A DNA stretch of 64,000 bases from Legionella quateirensis (GCF_001467955.1 NZ_LNYR01000006.1:121582-185581), one strand, 5' to 3'; shown: positions 1-9,619, numbered from the stretch's first letter. Notes: generated by a model from the sequence alone, not told the origin. Translations and numbers: made by a program.

Positions 1-2
1 AG

Positions 3-173
3 AATGTAAAAAATAATAAAATGCGTTCATTAGGCTTTGGGACATGTATCAATCTGGTCAGTTTTATACCGATAGTAAATATCCTGGTCATGCCTGCAGC
101 AGTTATTGGAAGTACCATGCTATTTTGTGAAAACAATAAACATTTGCGAAGGACATCACCAAGCCCTAATTGA
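3..173 (+). CDS. CysZ/EI24-like membrane protein, 3' end only
   Basis: The plus-strand frame is open from the left edge and stops at the TGA at 171-173, leaving the last 56 residues of a gene that starts outside the window. The visible tail has a hydrophobic helix ending in IPIVNILVMPAAVIGSTMLF and then a short basic tail. This resembles the last membrane segment of EI24/CysZ-family proteins, which often end with a 'P..N....P..v.GAT.L' pattern. The family includes the sulfate permease-like CysZ. Only the C-terminus is visible, so the assignment is tentative. The next gene is convergent. Confidence 0.5.
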   Translation, partial: NVKNNKMRSLGFGTCINLVSFIPIVNILVMPAAVIGSTMLFCENNKHLRRTSPSPN

Positions 174-296
174 AACAACACAAGTCAAACATCCGGTTCC
201 AAGTACTAATTGGAATTAACGATAACAACTCAGACAATTCCCGTTTATCAGTATGCAAGGAGCCAGAGCAAGGCTCCATTTAATCTTACACTCATA

Positions 297-1127
297 CTAT
301 AAAGTTGGAATTCCATTTGGCCACTGCAACCAATTGTGCTCGGGGTAAGGCAAAGCTAAATCAACCAAATGCAGAGTATAAGCATGCCTTGATAGCGCTG
401 ATAAATTTGCCTTACTTTTATGAGGAACTCTTCCATGCAATAAAATCAATGTTCCTTTTGCAACAGGTAAGGGAATACTGTTATTTTCAGGCCAGGGCGA
501 CTCATCATACTCTTCAAAGTAAATATCATTGTCCTGACGAAACATGCGTTGCTTTAAGGGAGTATTATCAGGACTTGGGATCACTTCAAGACAACCGTTT
601 TCCAAAGTGGCATCCTCAAGAGCGAACCAGAACCCAAGAGCATCACTATTTTGCCCGTAAATATAAGTACTGTCTTGATGACAAAGGACCTCTGCTCCTA
701 TCCCTGGTTGTTTGAAAATATACATGGACTGAACCAATCCTACCGTCTTCAAACCGAGTTGATGGCCAATATTTTTAATCCGTTCATCACGAGAGTACTG
801 TCTAAAAATCGGATCGAGCTCATGCAAGGCATGACCGATTTTATTAATTGATTGCTCGAAAGGACGTGTTTGAACTCCCTGCTCATCAAAAGCGCCCGCT
901 TCAAAAAAATAATGGATTTTATCGCCTGAATCTAAAAAATACTGTTTTTTAGCATGCTCGTTAGTTTGAGTCGAAAACACTGTTTTGGGAATTTCATCTT
1001 GATTATTCTGGATAAGGGTCTTTATTCTATCCTGCAAAATATCACAGTCTTCTTTTGTAAAAAAATCTTGAATTACCAAATAGCCATTAGTGAAAAAGAA
1101 ATCACATTGATCATTAGAAAGCTGCAT
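297..1127 (-). CDS. phytanoyl-CoA dioxygenase (PhyH) family protein
   Basis: Putative Fe(II)/2-oxoglutarate-dependent dioxygenase of about 276 residues. The start at 1127 is preferred because AGGAG lies six bases upstream; the frame is open further, to 1166. The double-stranded beta-helix signature is present: an H-x-D metal pair in CHQDSTY, a distal metal histidine in VPHKS, and an arginine about eleven residues later that would bind 2-oxoglutarate. The N-terminal NGYLVIQDFF is typical of PhyH proteins. The substrate cannot be told from the sequence; bacterial members hydroxylate lipids, amino acids or small metabolites. It is followed on the same strand by no obvious partner and converges on the partial gene at the left edge. 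Confidence 0.8.
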   Translation of the reverse strand: MQLSNDQCDFFFTNGYLVIQDFFTKEDCDILQDRIKTLIQNNQDEIPKTVFSTQTNEHAKKQYFLDSGDKIHYFFEAGAFDEQGVQTRPFEQSINKIGHALHELDPIFRQYSRDERIKNIGHQLGLKTVGLVQSMYIFKQPGIGAEVLCHQDSTYIYGQNSDALGFWFALEDATLENGCLEVIPSPDNTPLKQRMFRQDNDIYFEEYDESPWPENNSIPLPVAKGTLILLHGRVPHKSKANLSALSRHAYTLHLVDLALPYPEHNWLQWPNGIPTL

Positions 1128-1183
1128 CCTAAGCTCCTGAGAAATCAGATCATAGAGAAAAGTCACCTTTCTCTATAAAGTGG

Positions 1184-2197
1184 TTAAAAAATTCGGGCTA
1201 ATTGTTCCATCACATCATCCACAGTAATGAGTTTCATGGCTTCATCTCCATGCACTTGTGTACCCCATACATTCTGAGCAAGAGAACACCCCAAAACGGT
1301 CTCCACTGCCTGTGGATATCGATTAACAACCAAATGCTGAAATGTATATGGTCCTGAAATTAACGGATTGGTGACTGCGTGCAAAGCAACAACAGGTGTA
1401 TTTACAGCAGCAGACATATGTGATGGACCGGTATCTGGACAAAGAACGGCCTTTGCTGAACTGATAACCGCCAGTAATTGCTTGGGTTTGGTTTTTCCAA
1501 CCAGATTTGTCGCTGGGATGACTTGAAGTATCTGATCAGCCAACAAACGGTCGTATTCTCCTGGTCCCCCTGTCAGCACTATTTGAACCTGCCATCGCTC
1601 TATAGCCTGTTGTAAAAGTGCGATGTACCGATCTACTGGCCAACTTCGCTCTGGTTTACTGGCAGCAGGATTAACAACCAGGATGGGATCTTTCAATGGC
1701 ACATGATTTTGCGCCCACTCATAATCAGCGGCAGAAACAGGTAAATCCCAACGAATTACTTTTTCCTGAATACCCAAAGGTTCCGCAAACTTTAAAAACC
1801 CCTCTAATGTATGTTCCTGCCCTGGACTGATTCGCTCTTTCACAAACCATCCATGTGCATCATTGGCACGATGAGAATCATAACCAATCTTACGTTTTGC
1901 TTTGATTAAAGGATAAAGTAAATTGGTTCGGAGACTTGCTTGTGGCGCTAATAAAATGTCAAATTGACGTCCACTCATCTGTTTTTTAAATTGCCAGTAA
2001 TCCGCAATTTTTTGGGGTTTATTAATAACGATAAACTCAACACCCTCCATGCCTTCTACTAGATCATAAGCTGGTCGGGAAATAATCCAGGTTAATTGAG
2101 TATCTGGAAAACTGGCTTGCAGAGTTCTGATTAATGGAACCAGCATCAGGACATCTCCCAAAGCAGAGAGCCTGACAATACAAATGGACTTAATCAT
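1184..2197 (-). CDS. glycosyltransferase family 9 (heptosyltransferase-like)
   Basis: About 337 residues. The N-terminus IVRLSALGDVLMLVPLIRTL is the GT9 signature seen in ADP-heptose:LPS heptosyltransferases, and the second half has VVNPAASKPERSWPVDRY and a CPDTGPSHMSAA motif that would bind the nucleotide-sugar. Such enzymes add heptose or related sugars to the inner core of lipopolysaccharide on the cytoplasmic face of the inner membrane. The ATG at 2197 is chosen; upstream codons give only a TTG. It overlaps the end of the zinc-finger gene by a few bases, so the two are probably co-transcribed. The exact acceptor (WaaC, WaaF or other) is not settled. Confidence 0.85.
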   Translation of the reverse strand: MIKSICIVRLSALGDVLMLVPLIRTLQASFPDTQLTWIISRPAYDLVEGMEGVEFIVINKPQKIADYWQFKKQMSGRQFDILLAPQASLRTNLLYPLIKAKRKIGYDSHRANDAHGWFVKERISPGQEHTLEGFLKFAEPLGIQEKVIRWDLPVSAADYEWAQNHVPLKDPILVVNPAASKPERSWPVDRYIALLQQAIERWQVQIVLTGGPGEYDRLLADQILQVIPATNLVGKTKPKQLLAVISSAKAVLCPDTGPSHMSAAVNTPVVALHAVTNPLISGPYTFQHLVVNRYPQAVETVLGCSLAQNVWGTQVHGDEAMKLITVDDVMEQLARIF

Positions 2198-2384
2198 TTT
2201 GTAACACAAATCGGGAACCGCAATAAGGACATACTTCTACCCCGGTTTTTTCAATCGGTAAATACACCTTGGGATGCGCGTTCCATAACTCCATTTCATC
2301 CGTTGGACAACTTAGTGGTAACTCACTACGATGTACGACATAATTTTTTTTGGTGCTTGCCGGTTCTTTAGTTGATTTTGACAT
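2190..2384 (-). CDS. zinc-finger domain protein (zf-CHCC type)
   Basis: A 64-residue cytoplasmic protein. A cysteine in the middle (SELPLSCP), a histidine (NAHPKVYLP) and the C-terminal CPYCGSRF give the CHCC zinc-binding pattern of the small YgdI/NDUFS6-like family. The start at 2384 has AAGGA at good spacing; an upstream in-frame start at 2402 is less likely. It sits directly downstream of miaA and overlaps the glycosyltransferase start. The bacterial family has no firm function; its mitochondrial relatives are accessory subunits of respiratory complex I. Confidence 0.75.
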   Translation of the reverse strand: MSKSTKEPASTKKNYVVHRSELPLSCPTDEMELWNAHPKVYLPIEKTGVEVCPYCGSRFVLQND

Positions 2385-2410
2385 GTTGTTCCTTTGCGGC
2401 ATGATATAAA

Positions 2411-3349
2411 TTAAGAAAACTCATTATCTAATATTTCCCTTGTTTTCGCTAGAATCTCATCGCTAAAAGTCATATTTTGCGGATCATAACGAAGGACATC
2501 TTCCCAATGTCTCAACCAGGTAAGTTGTCGTTTAGCTAATTGTCTGGTTGCAGCAATACCTTTTTCGCCCAGAGACGAATAATCAAAGTCACCTTGCAGA
2601 TATTCAAGCACCTGCCGATAACCAACGCAACGCATGGATGGTAAATCGTGATCCAGATTCCAACGACTTTGCAGCTGTTGTACTTCCTCAACCAACCCAT
2701 CCTGTAACATTTGCTTGAAACGCAAAGCGATTCGCTCATGCAGCCAGGTTCTTTGTTCAGGAAACAGAACAAAATTAACAAAACGAAATTTTGTTTGCGT
2801 CTTCTCTTGAGCAAGAAAACGAGATAGTGGAACCCCGGATAGATAATAAACTTCCAACGCTCTTTGGATACGTTGTGCATCATGAGCATGAATACGACGT
2901 GCAGTTTCCGGATCCAGTTCCTGCAGTTTTTGATGAAGAGCGCCCCATCCTTTATGGGCAGCCTCATCCTCTAATTGCTTCCGCATGGATTCATCAGCTT
3001 CAGGCAACTGTGATAAACCTTTTTGCAACGCATTAAAATACATCATGGTTCCACCCACAAGTAAGGGTATTTTGCCTTTTTTGATGATTGACTCACAAAG
3101 GGTTGTCGCATCAGTGCAAAATTGAGCGGCTGAATACGATTCAACAGGATCCTTAATATCAATTAAATGATGAGGCGCACGTAGCAACTCATGGTTTGAC
3201 GGTTTCGCGGTGCCAATATTCATCTCCCTGTATATCATGGCTGAATCAACACTGATAATTTCAAAGGGGAGATGCTGCACCAGTTCGCAGGCTAAACCCG
3301 TTTTTCCTGAAGCAGTTGGTCCCATCAAACAAAAAATCAAATTAGTCAT
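2411..3349 (-). CDS. miaA: tRNA dimethylallyltransferase
   Basis: Transfers a dimethylallyl group to N6 of adenosine-37 in tRNAs that read codons starting with U. The P-loop MGPTASGKTGLA sits at the N-terminus, followed by ISVDSAMIYREMNIGTAKP, which positions the substrate, and LLVGGTMMYFNAL and RIQRALEV, all diagnostic of MiaA. About 312 residues from the ATG at 3349, a normal length. The start overlaps the stop of mutL by eight bases, giving the classic mutL-miaA pair. hfq, often next in enterobacteria, is absent here. Confidence 0.97.
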   Translation of the reverse strand: MTNLIFCLMGPTASGKTGLACELVQHLPFEIISVDSAMIYREMNIGTAKPSNHELLRAPHHLIDIKDPVESYSAAQFCTDATTLCESIIKKGKIPLLVGGTMMYFNALQKGLSQLPEADESMRKQLEDEAAHKGWGALHQKLQELDPETARRIHAHDAQRIQRALEVYYLSGVPLSRFLAQEKTQTKFRFVNFVLFPEQRTWLHERIALRFKQMLQDGLVEEVQQLQSRWNLDHDLPSMRCVGYRQVLEYLQGDFDYSSLGEKGIAATRQLAKRQLTWLRHWEDVLRYDPQNMTFSDEILAKTREILDNEFS

Positions 3350-5066
3350 GCAACAACATCCGACAATCCTCAATAGTTAAGGCTTTAAAGGCATCCTGAT
3401 ATTTTATTTCCTGATGTTGAGCGTGCAGCAACAGGTTATTTAATTCCATGCGCTCTTCCAGGCTAAAATACTTTGGATCAAAAATCTGACTCTTGCTCAA
3501 AAGTTCAAGCAATGTATTAAAATGAATCTCGTTCAATTCAAAAAACGAATGAATAAACATATTCAGATCTAAATAAGGTAATTTAATGGGTACTGTCCGA
3601 ATGAGTATACTGTTCTCTTTAAAGAGTTCCATCTGAATTCCCAATTGAGCCAGGTAATATTTTAACTCATCCATTCCCAGGCTAGGCTGTTTCGGTACTG
3701 AACAGGTAACTGGCACTAATAATGGTCTGCTCTCTAAGGGTAACGTTGCATGACCTAACTGACTTTGGACCCATTTCTGATGAAAGGCCACGATATCAAC
3801 AATATAGGGTTGCTGTTTTAATAAGACCAGAATGTATTGATTATTTAAAATAACCCAGGAGGCTTCAAGTTCAGATGAAGCTCCCAATACAGTGGTTCTG
3901 CCATTTCGAGATGGAGTGAAAACAGGCTCGGAATTTAACTCGCTTAAAGCAGAAAAATTAGGCACAGTCGTGTTTCTTCTCGGCTCAGTTATATAGGAAA
4001 CCGGTTCAGAAATACCTGGCATCTGGACTGTATTCGACTCAGTAATATGCTCATATTCTACATGACTGGTTACAGCAGCTGTACCTAAAGCTTTGCGCAA
4101 CTGGGAAACAAAGAAATCATGAATTAAACGCGGTTGTTGAAATCGTACTTCATGTTTTGTTGGGTGTACATTCACATCTACTTCAGCACTACCCAGATCA
4201 AAATACAATAAACAAGCAGGAAACCGGCCTGGATGCAAAAGACCATCATAAGCCTGTTTAAGTGCGTGATTGATTAATTTATCCTTAACCATTCGTTGAT
4301 TAATATACACCCATTGCCTGTCATTCTGACTGCGTTGATATCCAGGGCCACTTATCCAGCCCTGGAGACTCATTCCGGCCATTTCGACATTAAGATAAAG
4401 AGCATCGTTCATAAAAGCAGAGCCAAATATTTTTGTCATCCGGTTTACTTTTGCCTGCTCATTTAATGCTGGAGCTAAAGACAAGACCTGTTTATTGTTA
4501 TGTTTCAAAGTTATGGCAATAGCTGGAGCACTTAATGCGAAACGCTTAACCACCATTTCTATGGCCTGAAACTCCAGTTTTTCTCCCTTCAAGAATTTTT
4601 TTCGTACCGGAGCATTAAAAAATAAATCAACAACATCTATAGTAGTTCCTACATTTCGCGCACATGGGGATACACTGATATCGGTGCCTTGAATCCGCAG
4701 CATCATAGCGTGCTCTTGATGAGCAGGTCTTGAACTTATAGTGACTTTAGCTACAGAGGATATACTGGCCAGAGCCTCTCCTCGGAACCCCATGCTGTCA
4801 ATGGCATATAAATCATCAAGTTTTGTAATTTTACTGGTTGCATGTGCCGCTACAGCCAAAGGCAAATCTTCTGCGACTATACCAGTGCCATTATCGCTGA
4901 TTTTAATTTGATTCAAGCCGCCATATCCGATCTCTATAATGATGCTGTTGGCACCTGCATCTAATGAGTTCTCCAGCAATTCTTTAACTACTGATGCGGG
5001 TCGTTCGATAACCTCTCCGGCGGCAATCTGATTTGCAATTACCGCAGGTAATTGATGTATTCTCAT
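3342..5066 (-). CDS. mutL: DNA mismatch repair protein MutL
   Basis: About 574 residues. The GHKL ATPase motifs are clear: IAAGEVIERPASVVKELLENSLDAG in the first 40 residues carries the catalytic Glu and Mg-binding Asn, followed by DNGTGI and GFRGEALASI. The C-terminal dimerisation domain starts near residue 390 (LGASSELEASWVILNNQYI), after a variable linker. MutL couples MutS mismatch recognition to MutH or UvrD. The endonuclease motif DQHA(X)2E(X)4E is not visible; the equivalent region reads DIVAFHQKW, as expected for lineages using MutH-type strand discrimination. The start at 5066 follows the amiB stop with overlap. Confidence 0.97.
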   Translation of the reverse strand: MRIHQLPAVIANQIAAGEVIERPASVVKELLENSLDAGANSIIIEIGYGGLNQIKISDNGTGIVAEDLPLAVAAHATSKITKLDDLYAIDSMGFRGEALASISSVAKVTISSRPAHQEHAMMLRIQGTDISVSPCARNVGTTIDVVDLFFNAPVRKKFLKGEKLEFQAIEMVVKRFALSAPAIAITLKHNNKQVLSLAPALNEQAKVNRMTKIFGSAFMNDALYLNVEMAGMSLQGWISGPGYQRSQNDRQWVYINQRMVKDKLINHALKQAYDGLLHPGRFPACLLYFDLGSAEVDVNVHPTKHEVRFQQPRLIHDFFVSQLRKALGTAAVTSHVEYEHITESNTVQMPGISEPVSYITEPRRNTTVPNFSALSELNSEPVFTPSRNGRTTVLGASSELEASWVILNNQYILVLLKQQPYIVDIVAFHQKWVQSQLGHATLPLESRPLLVPVTCSVPKQPSLGMDELKYYLAQLGIQMELFKENSILIRTVPIKLPYLDLNMFIHSFFELNEIHFNTLLELLSKSQIFDPKYFSLEERMELNNLLLHAQHQEIKYQDAFKALTIEDCRMLLHD

Positions 5067-6493
5067 ACCCATGCAGAAGGAATCACTAATTTTTGACCTG
5101 GTCTAAGGGCTGATTTACCTGAAATACCGTTCATTGCTTGCAGTGCCTCAACCGTTACATGGTAGCGAGAAGCAATCCCCGGCAAAGTATCCCCAGATCT
5201 GACGATGTGATAATGAGTTGAAGTCATTGCCTCTATACGAGTGCCATGAGGTGGGTTATCCCAAAAATACCCTTTAATACCTTGAAAAATCGCCTGACTT
5301 AAACGAGATTGATAGGCGGAACTGGTCAGATTACGTTCTTCTCTGGGATTTGAAATAAATCCTGTTTCTACCAGAATTGAAGGTATATCAGTTGATTTAA
5401 GGACAACAAAACCCGCCTGCTCTACTTTGTTATTATGCAAGTTAGTAAAATTATCCAATTGATTCAATACCCTGCCACCCATTTGCAGACCTGAGTTAAT
5501 TGTTGCTGTTTGAGATAAATCAATTAATACAGAACGAACGACTCCGTTTGAATCATCCAGCTCCCCAAGATTGACTCCTCCCAGCTCAGAATAGTTCTCC
5601 TTTTCTGCAAGCCATCGCGCAGCCTCACTGGTTGCTCCTCGCTGAGATAAAGCAAATACTGACGCTCCATTAGAATGAGGATTGTTAAACGCATCGGCAT
5701 GAATGGATACAAACACATCTCCATTATATTTTCTGGCAATATCCAATCGCTGTCTAAGCCCGACATAATAATCGCCAGAACGGGTCAATACCGCTCTCAT
5801 TCCTGGTTGTCTGTCGATTAATTGTTTTAATTTGAGCGTAATTGCCAAAACAACATCCTTTTCTCTGCTCCGACCAGGACCTCGTGCACCAGGATCTTTA
5901 CCTCCGTGTCCGGCATCAAGAACCACCACAACATCTCTTAAATATTTATTTGATGGGCTGTGAGGGACTTTTATAGGTTGAGTATGCATTATTGCTGGTT
6001 GATTGGAGCTCACGACTTGAGGAGTGTTTGTAATCGGGGCTGTATTATTCGCCAATGCGGGTTTCACTGTGGGTTTAACAGGCTTATTCGGCATGGTCTG
6101 ATGTACAACAGGAGAAGTGCCTGAGGCTATTATATCAATGCGAATTCCCTTATTTTCCCAGGGCACAGACCTTACCTGAACATTTTGATTTACATCAAAA
6201 ACCAATCTTAAAGTTTTAGAATCAGATAGTCCACTGCGAATCTGTTTAATAAGTGTTCCGTTTAATCCGAGTTGCTTCAGATTAAACTCCAGACGTGTCG
6301 AATTCATATCCAATACAACACGGTTTGGACTAGTTAGGGTAAACAGCCGATGAGTAAACGGACCATTCACTGTAATAAACAGTGACGTTTTTCCAGCTTG
6401 TGGTGATACCGTAATATTGTTTAATTGTGCGGCACAAACTGAAGCAGAGCTTATACACAATAGCCAACCAAAAACCCATGCTCGCATATTCAT
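5063..6493 (-). CDS. amiB: N-acetylmuramoyl-L-alanine amidase (AMIN + Amidase_3 + LysM)
   Basis: A periplasmic zinc amidase that cleaves the stem peptide from N-acetylmuramic acid during daughter-cell separation. A signal peptide (WVFGWLLCISSASVCAA) is followed by an AMIN domain (about residues 25-120), a Pro/Thr/Asn-rich linker (about 130-185), an Amidase_3 domain from VVVVLDAGHGGKDPGARG with zinc ligands in DAGHGG, SIHADAF and the VETGFISN region, and a C-terminal LysM repeat (YHIVRSGDTLPGIASRYHV). The linear order and position between tsaE and mutL match amiB of other gammaproteobacteria. The stop of tsaE overlaps the start. Regulation by an EnvC-type activator is expected from the family. 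Confidence 0.93.
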   Translation of the reverse strand: MNMRAWVFGWLLCISSASVCAAQLNNITVSPQAGKTSLFITVNGPFTHRLFTLTSPNRVVLDMNSTRLEFNLKQLGLNGTLIKQIRSGLSDSKTLRLVFDVNQNVQVRSVPWENKGIRIDIIASGTSPVVHQTMPNKPVKPTVKPALANNTAPITNTPQVVSSNQPAIMHTQPIKVPHSPSNKYLRDVVVVLDAGHGGKDPGARGPGRSREKDVVLAITLKLKQLIDRQPGMRAVLTRSGDYYVGLRQRLDIARKYNGDVFVSIHADAFNNPHSNGASVFALSQRGATSEAARWLAEKENYSELGGVNLGELDDSNGVVRSVLIDLSQTATINSGLQMGGRVLNQLDNFTNLHNNKVEQAGFVVLKSTDIPSILVETGFISNPREERNLTSSAYQSRLSQAIFQGIKGYFWDNPPHGTRIEAMTSTHYHIVRSGDTLPGIASRYHVTVEALQAMNGISGKSALRPGQKLVIPSAWV

Positions 6494-6975
6494 TATTCAC
6501 CTGCCAGGCAAGCTAAAACTCTTTTACCAGCTACGCTTGATGCAACGGCTTGCATTTCGCGACCAGCCCCTTTAATAACTAATTTAAAACGAATATCAAC
6601 CTGTGGCAATGCATTTCCAGCATGTTCTGCCCATTCGATACAACAAATACTGTCTCTGGAAAAATAATCGCGGAATCCCAAATACTCTAATTCATCTTCA
6701 TGGTGTATACGATACAGATCAAAATGATGCACAGGAACATCATCACATAAATAACTTTCTACCAATGAAAAAGTAGGGCTTTTAATCGCAGACTGTATTC
6801 CCAGCCTTTTTAGCATTGCTCGAATTATTGTTGTCTTGCCAGTACCTATTTCCCCACTAAAACACAGTGTTAATGGAGGAGCCAAACATGAGGCCAATTG
6901 ATTTGCAAAACGCACACTAGCCTGTTCGTCGGGCAAATCCAGTATCATTATTTTATCTATATCGTTATTTATCAT
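6493..6975 (-). CDS. tsaE: tRNA N6-adenosine threonylcarbamoyltransferase complex ATPase TsaE
   Basis: 160 residues. TsaE is the ATPase that drives turnover of the TsaBD complex making t6A37 in ANN-decoding tRNAs. The Walker A loop is FSGEIGTGKTTIIRAML, followed by SPTFSLVESY and HFDLYRI, then CCIEWAEHAG, which are the family's conserved blocks. It starts inside the last codons of nnr (ATGA-type overlap) and its stop overlaps amiB, so it is part of a tightly packed operon nnr-tsaE-amiB-mutL-miaA, the usual gammaproteobacterial order. Confidence 0.95.
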   Translation of the reverse strand: MINNDIDKIMILDLPDEQASVRFANQLASCLAPPLTLCFSGEIGTGKTTIIRAMLKRLGIQSAIKSPTFSLVESYLCDDVPVHHFDLYRIHHEDELEYLGFRDYFSRDSICCIEWAEHAGNALPQVDIRFKLVIKGAGREMQAVASSVAGKRVLACLAGE

Positions 6976-8459
6976 GGCTTAATACAATTCAATATATTGG
7001 GGAGGACATGCAGCAAATCACTTGCCAGGAGACCTGCCTCACCCTTGCTTTTTGCGCAATGATCTCCAGCATCAGCATGAATCCAGACGCCCAGCTTTGC
7101 CGAATCAATTAGTGACAATCCTTGAGCACACAGTCCAGCAATAATACCACTCAATACGTCTCCCATTCCAGCAGTAGCCATACCAGGGTTCCCCTTAGGG
7201 CAAATAAAACGATGTCCTTCAGCCGATTGGATTACTGTACCTGTCCCTTTTAATACAACAACGCCACCATACTGTTGTTGTATTGTCATCGCGGACTGAT
7301 ATCTGTCCTTTTGAATTTCTTTAGTTGAACAGGAAAGTAAACTTCCTGCCTCGCCAGGATGAGGTGTTAACACCCAATTATCATCCACTTGAGGATGTTC
7401 TGAAAGTAAACGTAATGCCGATGCATCTATAACCATGGGTAATTGTGAAGTAATTGCAGCTAAAAACAGGTTTTTTGCCCAGTCACTTTCTCCAAGCCCT
7501 GGCCCAATAACACAGACGCTGGCTTTATCTATTAAAGGAGTTAAATCATGTGCTGATTTTACCCCCCAAATCATGGCTTCCGGTATCATAGGTAAAACAG
7601 TTTTTGCGTAATCAGGCCAGGTAGCAATGGTTACGGCTCCAGCACCAATTCGCAAGGCTGCTTTTGCAGTCAGACTGATAGCCCCCGGCATACCCGGTCC
7701 ACCACCTATAACCAAAACATGACCGTAATCACCTTTATGAGAATTTCTTTTTCTCGGTTGTAATGGCAAAGGCACTATCGATTCACTTAACAGAGTTGCA
7801 TAGGGAGGAAATTTCTCAACTAAAGATTCAAGATTTAAAGTGCTGCAATAAATGTCACCACAATAATCAGGCCCATCCAGAGTATACATTCCTGATTTAA
7901 GCGCAATAAAAGTAAGTGTTGCAGTTGCTTGCACACAGAAATTCTCTACTTGCCCGGTATCTGCATTTAATCCAGAGGGAATGTCTAAAGATACAACGGG
8001 TAATCCGCTGGAATTGATTTGATTTATGGCGGTGGCAATAACACCATGAACGGGACCATTTAATCCGATCCCCAAAAGTGCATCGACGATTAATTCAACT
8101 TCGCTATCCAAAGGCTCATCTGCAGACTGGCAATCGACACCTGCATCTATGGCTTTATTTGCAGCATTTTTGGCTGCAGGCGGTAAATCGGCTATGGCTT
8201 TACATTGATAAACAACTACCGATAATCCATGCTCGTGGGCTAACCTGGCAAATACGTACCCATCGCCCGCATTATTTCCTGAGCCACAAAATACGGCTAT
8301 ATGACGAATATGAGGAAAATGCCCCTGAACGAACATAAATGCCTCAGCTCCAGCCTGGGACATTAATTCATGTTCATCCAATTGATATAAATGCATGGCT
8401 TGCTGTTCGCAGGCTCTTATGTGCTCACAACGATAAAGGGCATTTTCTGGCTTGGTCAC
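6972..8459 (-). CDS. nnr: bifunctional NAD(P)H-hydrate epimerase / ADP-dependent dehydratase
   Basis: 495 residues, repairing hydrated NADH and NADPH. The N-terminal YjeF_N epimerase half (about 1-215) has FCGSGNNAGDGYVFAR and VDALLGIGLNGPV. The C-terminal ribokinase-like dehydratase half has VLVIGGGPGMPGAISL, NWVLTPHPGEAGSLL and CPKGNPGMATAGMGDVLSGIIAGL, which holds the catalytic aspartate. It is the first gene of the minus-strand run leading to tsaE. The protein matches the fused Nnr/YjeF form. Confidence 0.94.
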   Translation of the reverse strand: MTKPENALYRCEHIRACEQQAMHLYQLDEHELMSQAGAEAFMFVQGHFPHIRHIAVFCGSGNNAGDGYVFARLAHEHGLSVVVYQCKAIADLPPAAKNAANKAIDAGVDCQSADEPLDSEVELIVDALLGIGLNGPVHGVIATAINQINSSGLPVVSLDIPSGLNADTGQVENFCVQATATLTFIALKSGMYTLDGPDYCGDIYCSTLNLESLVEKFPPYATLLSESIVPLPLQPRKRNSHKGDYGHVLVIGGGPGMPGAISLTAKAALRIGAGAVTIATWPDYAKTVLPMIPEAMIWGVKSAHDLTPLIDKASVCVIGPGLGESDWAKNLFLAAITSQLPMVIDASALRLLSEHPQVDDNWVLTPHPGEAGSLLSCSTKEIQKDRYQSAMTIQQQYGGVVVLKGTGTVIQSAEGHRFICPKGNPGMATAGMGDVLSGIIAGLCAQGLSLIDSAKLGVWIHADAGDHCAKSKGEAGLLASDLLHVLPNILNCIKP

Positions 8460-8598
8460 CTGTTGCTCCGAAATCTATACTTGAAGAGTACTTATTCACC
8501 TGAAAACTATAAGATGGTGAATTTTTACCTTGAAGAAATCCAATATCACAACATATCAGGAAGCTTCGGGTTCCTCATTGCTCAGAAACCCGGATAAC

Positions 8599-8997
8599 TT
8601 ACTCTACTAATTTTAATGATGGTTTTTTTCTTGCGGCAGCTTCTGAATCCGGTGGGCTTGCGGGTGGTTGGGGCTCTTCACCTTCTTCAATTGCAAAAGC
8701 AATGCCTCGACCATTCTCTTTAGCATAAATTTCCAATACCGCGTTCGGAACTACAAATATCTGTTCCGTTTGACCAGAAAATCGAGCGGTAAATACTATA
8801 CGATCGTTTTCCAATAAAAGACCGCGAGTAGCAGATGGTGAAATATTTAATACAATTCGCTCATGACGAACATGTTCCTTGGGAACTTGAACATTAGGAT
8901 AAGTCGCATCAACCAGAATATAAGGTGTCAACTCATTATCTACAATCCAATCGTAAAAAGCGCGAATCAGATAGGGTTTATTTGGTGTCATTGGCAT
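8599..8997 (-). CDS. sspB: ClpXP protease specificity-enhancing factor SspB
   Basis: 132 residues. SspB tethers ssrA-tagged and some other substrates to ClpXP. The folded N-terminal domain starts with NKPYLIRAFYDWIVDNELTPYILVDA, typical of the family, and contains RFSGQTEQIFVP-type strands; the C-terminus is a Pro/Glu-rich flexible tail that ends in KKPSLKLVE, matching the short ClpX-binding tail motif of SspB. It begins immediately after sspA, the standard sspAB pair. A loose hairpin lies just downstream (about 8565-8592) without a clear U-tract. Confidence 0.94.
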   Translation of the reverse strand: MPMTPNKPYLIRAFYDWIVDNELTPYILVDATYPNVQVPKEHVRHERIVLNISPSATRGLLLENDRIVFTARFSGQTEQIFVVPNAVLEIYAKENGRGIAFAIEEGEEPQPPASPPDSEAAARKKPSLKLVE

Positions 8998-8998
8998 G

Positions 8999-9619
8999 TT
9001 ATGCGGCTCTTATTTGTCTCTCGGCATCGGTCAAACTCGTTTGAAACGAATCACGTTTGAATACACGCTGCATGTAAGAGATTATTCCTTTAAATTGGGG
9101 GGCAAGTTCCAAACCTAATTTTGGTAAACGCCATAATAATGGAGCTAAAGCGCAATCCAGTAAAGAAAACTCATCACTTAAAAAATAAGGCTTATCAGCG
9201 AATACCGGATCCAGGCTGGTTAAGCTCTCGAGCAAATTGGCTCGAGCCTGCTCGGCATTTTCATCTTTTAAAATGTAATTCATTAAATAATACCAGTCTT
9301 GCTCAATCCGATGCATCATTTTACGTGTTTCTGCACGGGCAACTGGATAAACAGGAAGCAATGGAGGATGAGGAAAACGCTCGTCCAGATATTCCATGAT
9401 AATTCGCGCTTCATAAAGAACCAACTCTCTATCAATTAATGTAGGAACTGTCCCATATGGATTAATCGCTAATAGATCTGAACCTGGCTCGTTCTGATTT
9501 ACTGCAAGAATTTCTACATTAACGCCTTTTTCAGCTAAAACTATCCGTACCTGATGACTATAAACATCGTCAACATCAGAAAATAAAGACATTATGGTGC
9601 GCTTTGCAACAATTGCCAT
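8999..9619 (-). CDS. sspA: stringent starvation protein A (GST-fold RNA polymerase-binding protein)
   Basis: About 206 residues from the ATG at 9619, which has AGGAG six bases upstream. The N-terminal thioredoxin-like half (MSLFSDVDDVYSHQVRIVLAEKGV ... NPYGTVPTLIDRELVLYEARIIMEYLDERFPHPPLLP) and the all-helical C-terminal half match SspA. SspA lacks glutathione transferase activity in known cases and instead binds RNA polymerase, affecting stationary-phase and acid-stress gene expression. It precedes sspB and follows petC after 160 bases that may contain its own promoter. Confidence 0.95.
   Translation of the reverse strand: MAIVAKRTIMSLFSDVDDVYSHQVRIVLAEKGVNVEILAVNQNEPGSDLLAINPYGTVPTLIDRELVLYEARIIMEYLDERFPHPPLLPVYPVARAETRKMMHRIEQDWYYLMNYILKDENAEQARANLLESLTSLDPVFADKPYFLSDEFSLLDCALAPLLWRLPKLGLELAPQFKGIISYMQRVFKRDSFQTSLTDAERQIRAA

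Noticed and set aside
305..1178. Plus-strand reading frames opposite the dioxygenase gene
   Set aside because: They are shadows of a clearly conserved minus-strand gene with an HxD...H motif.
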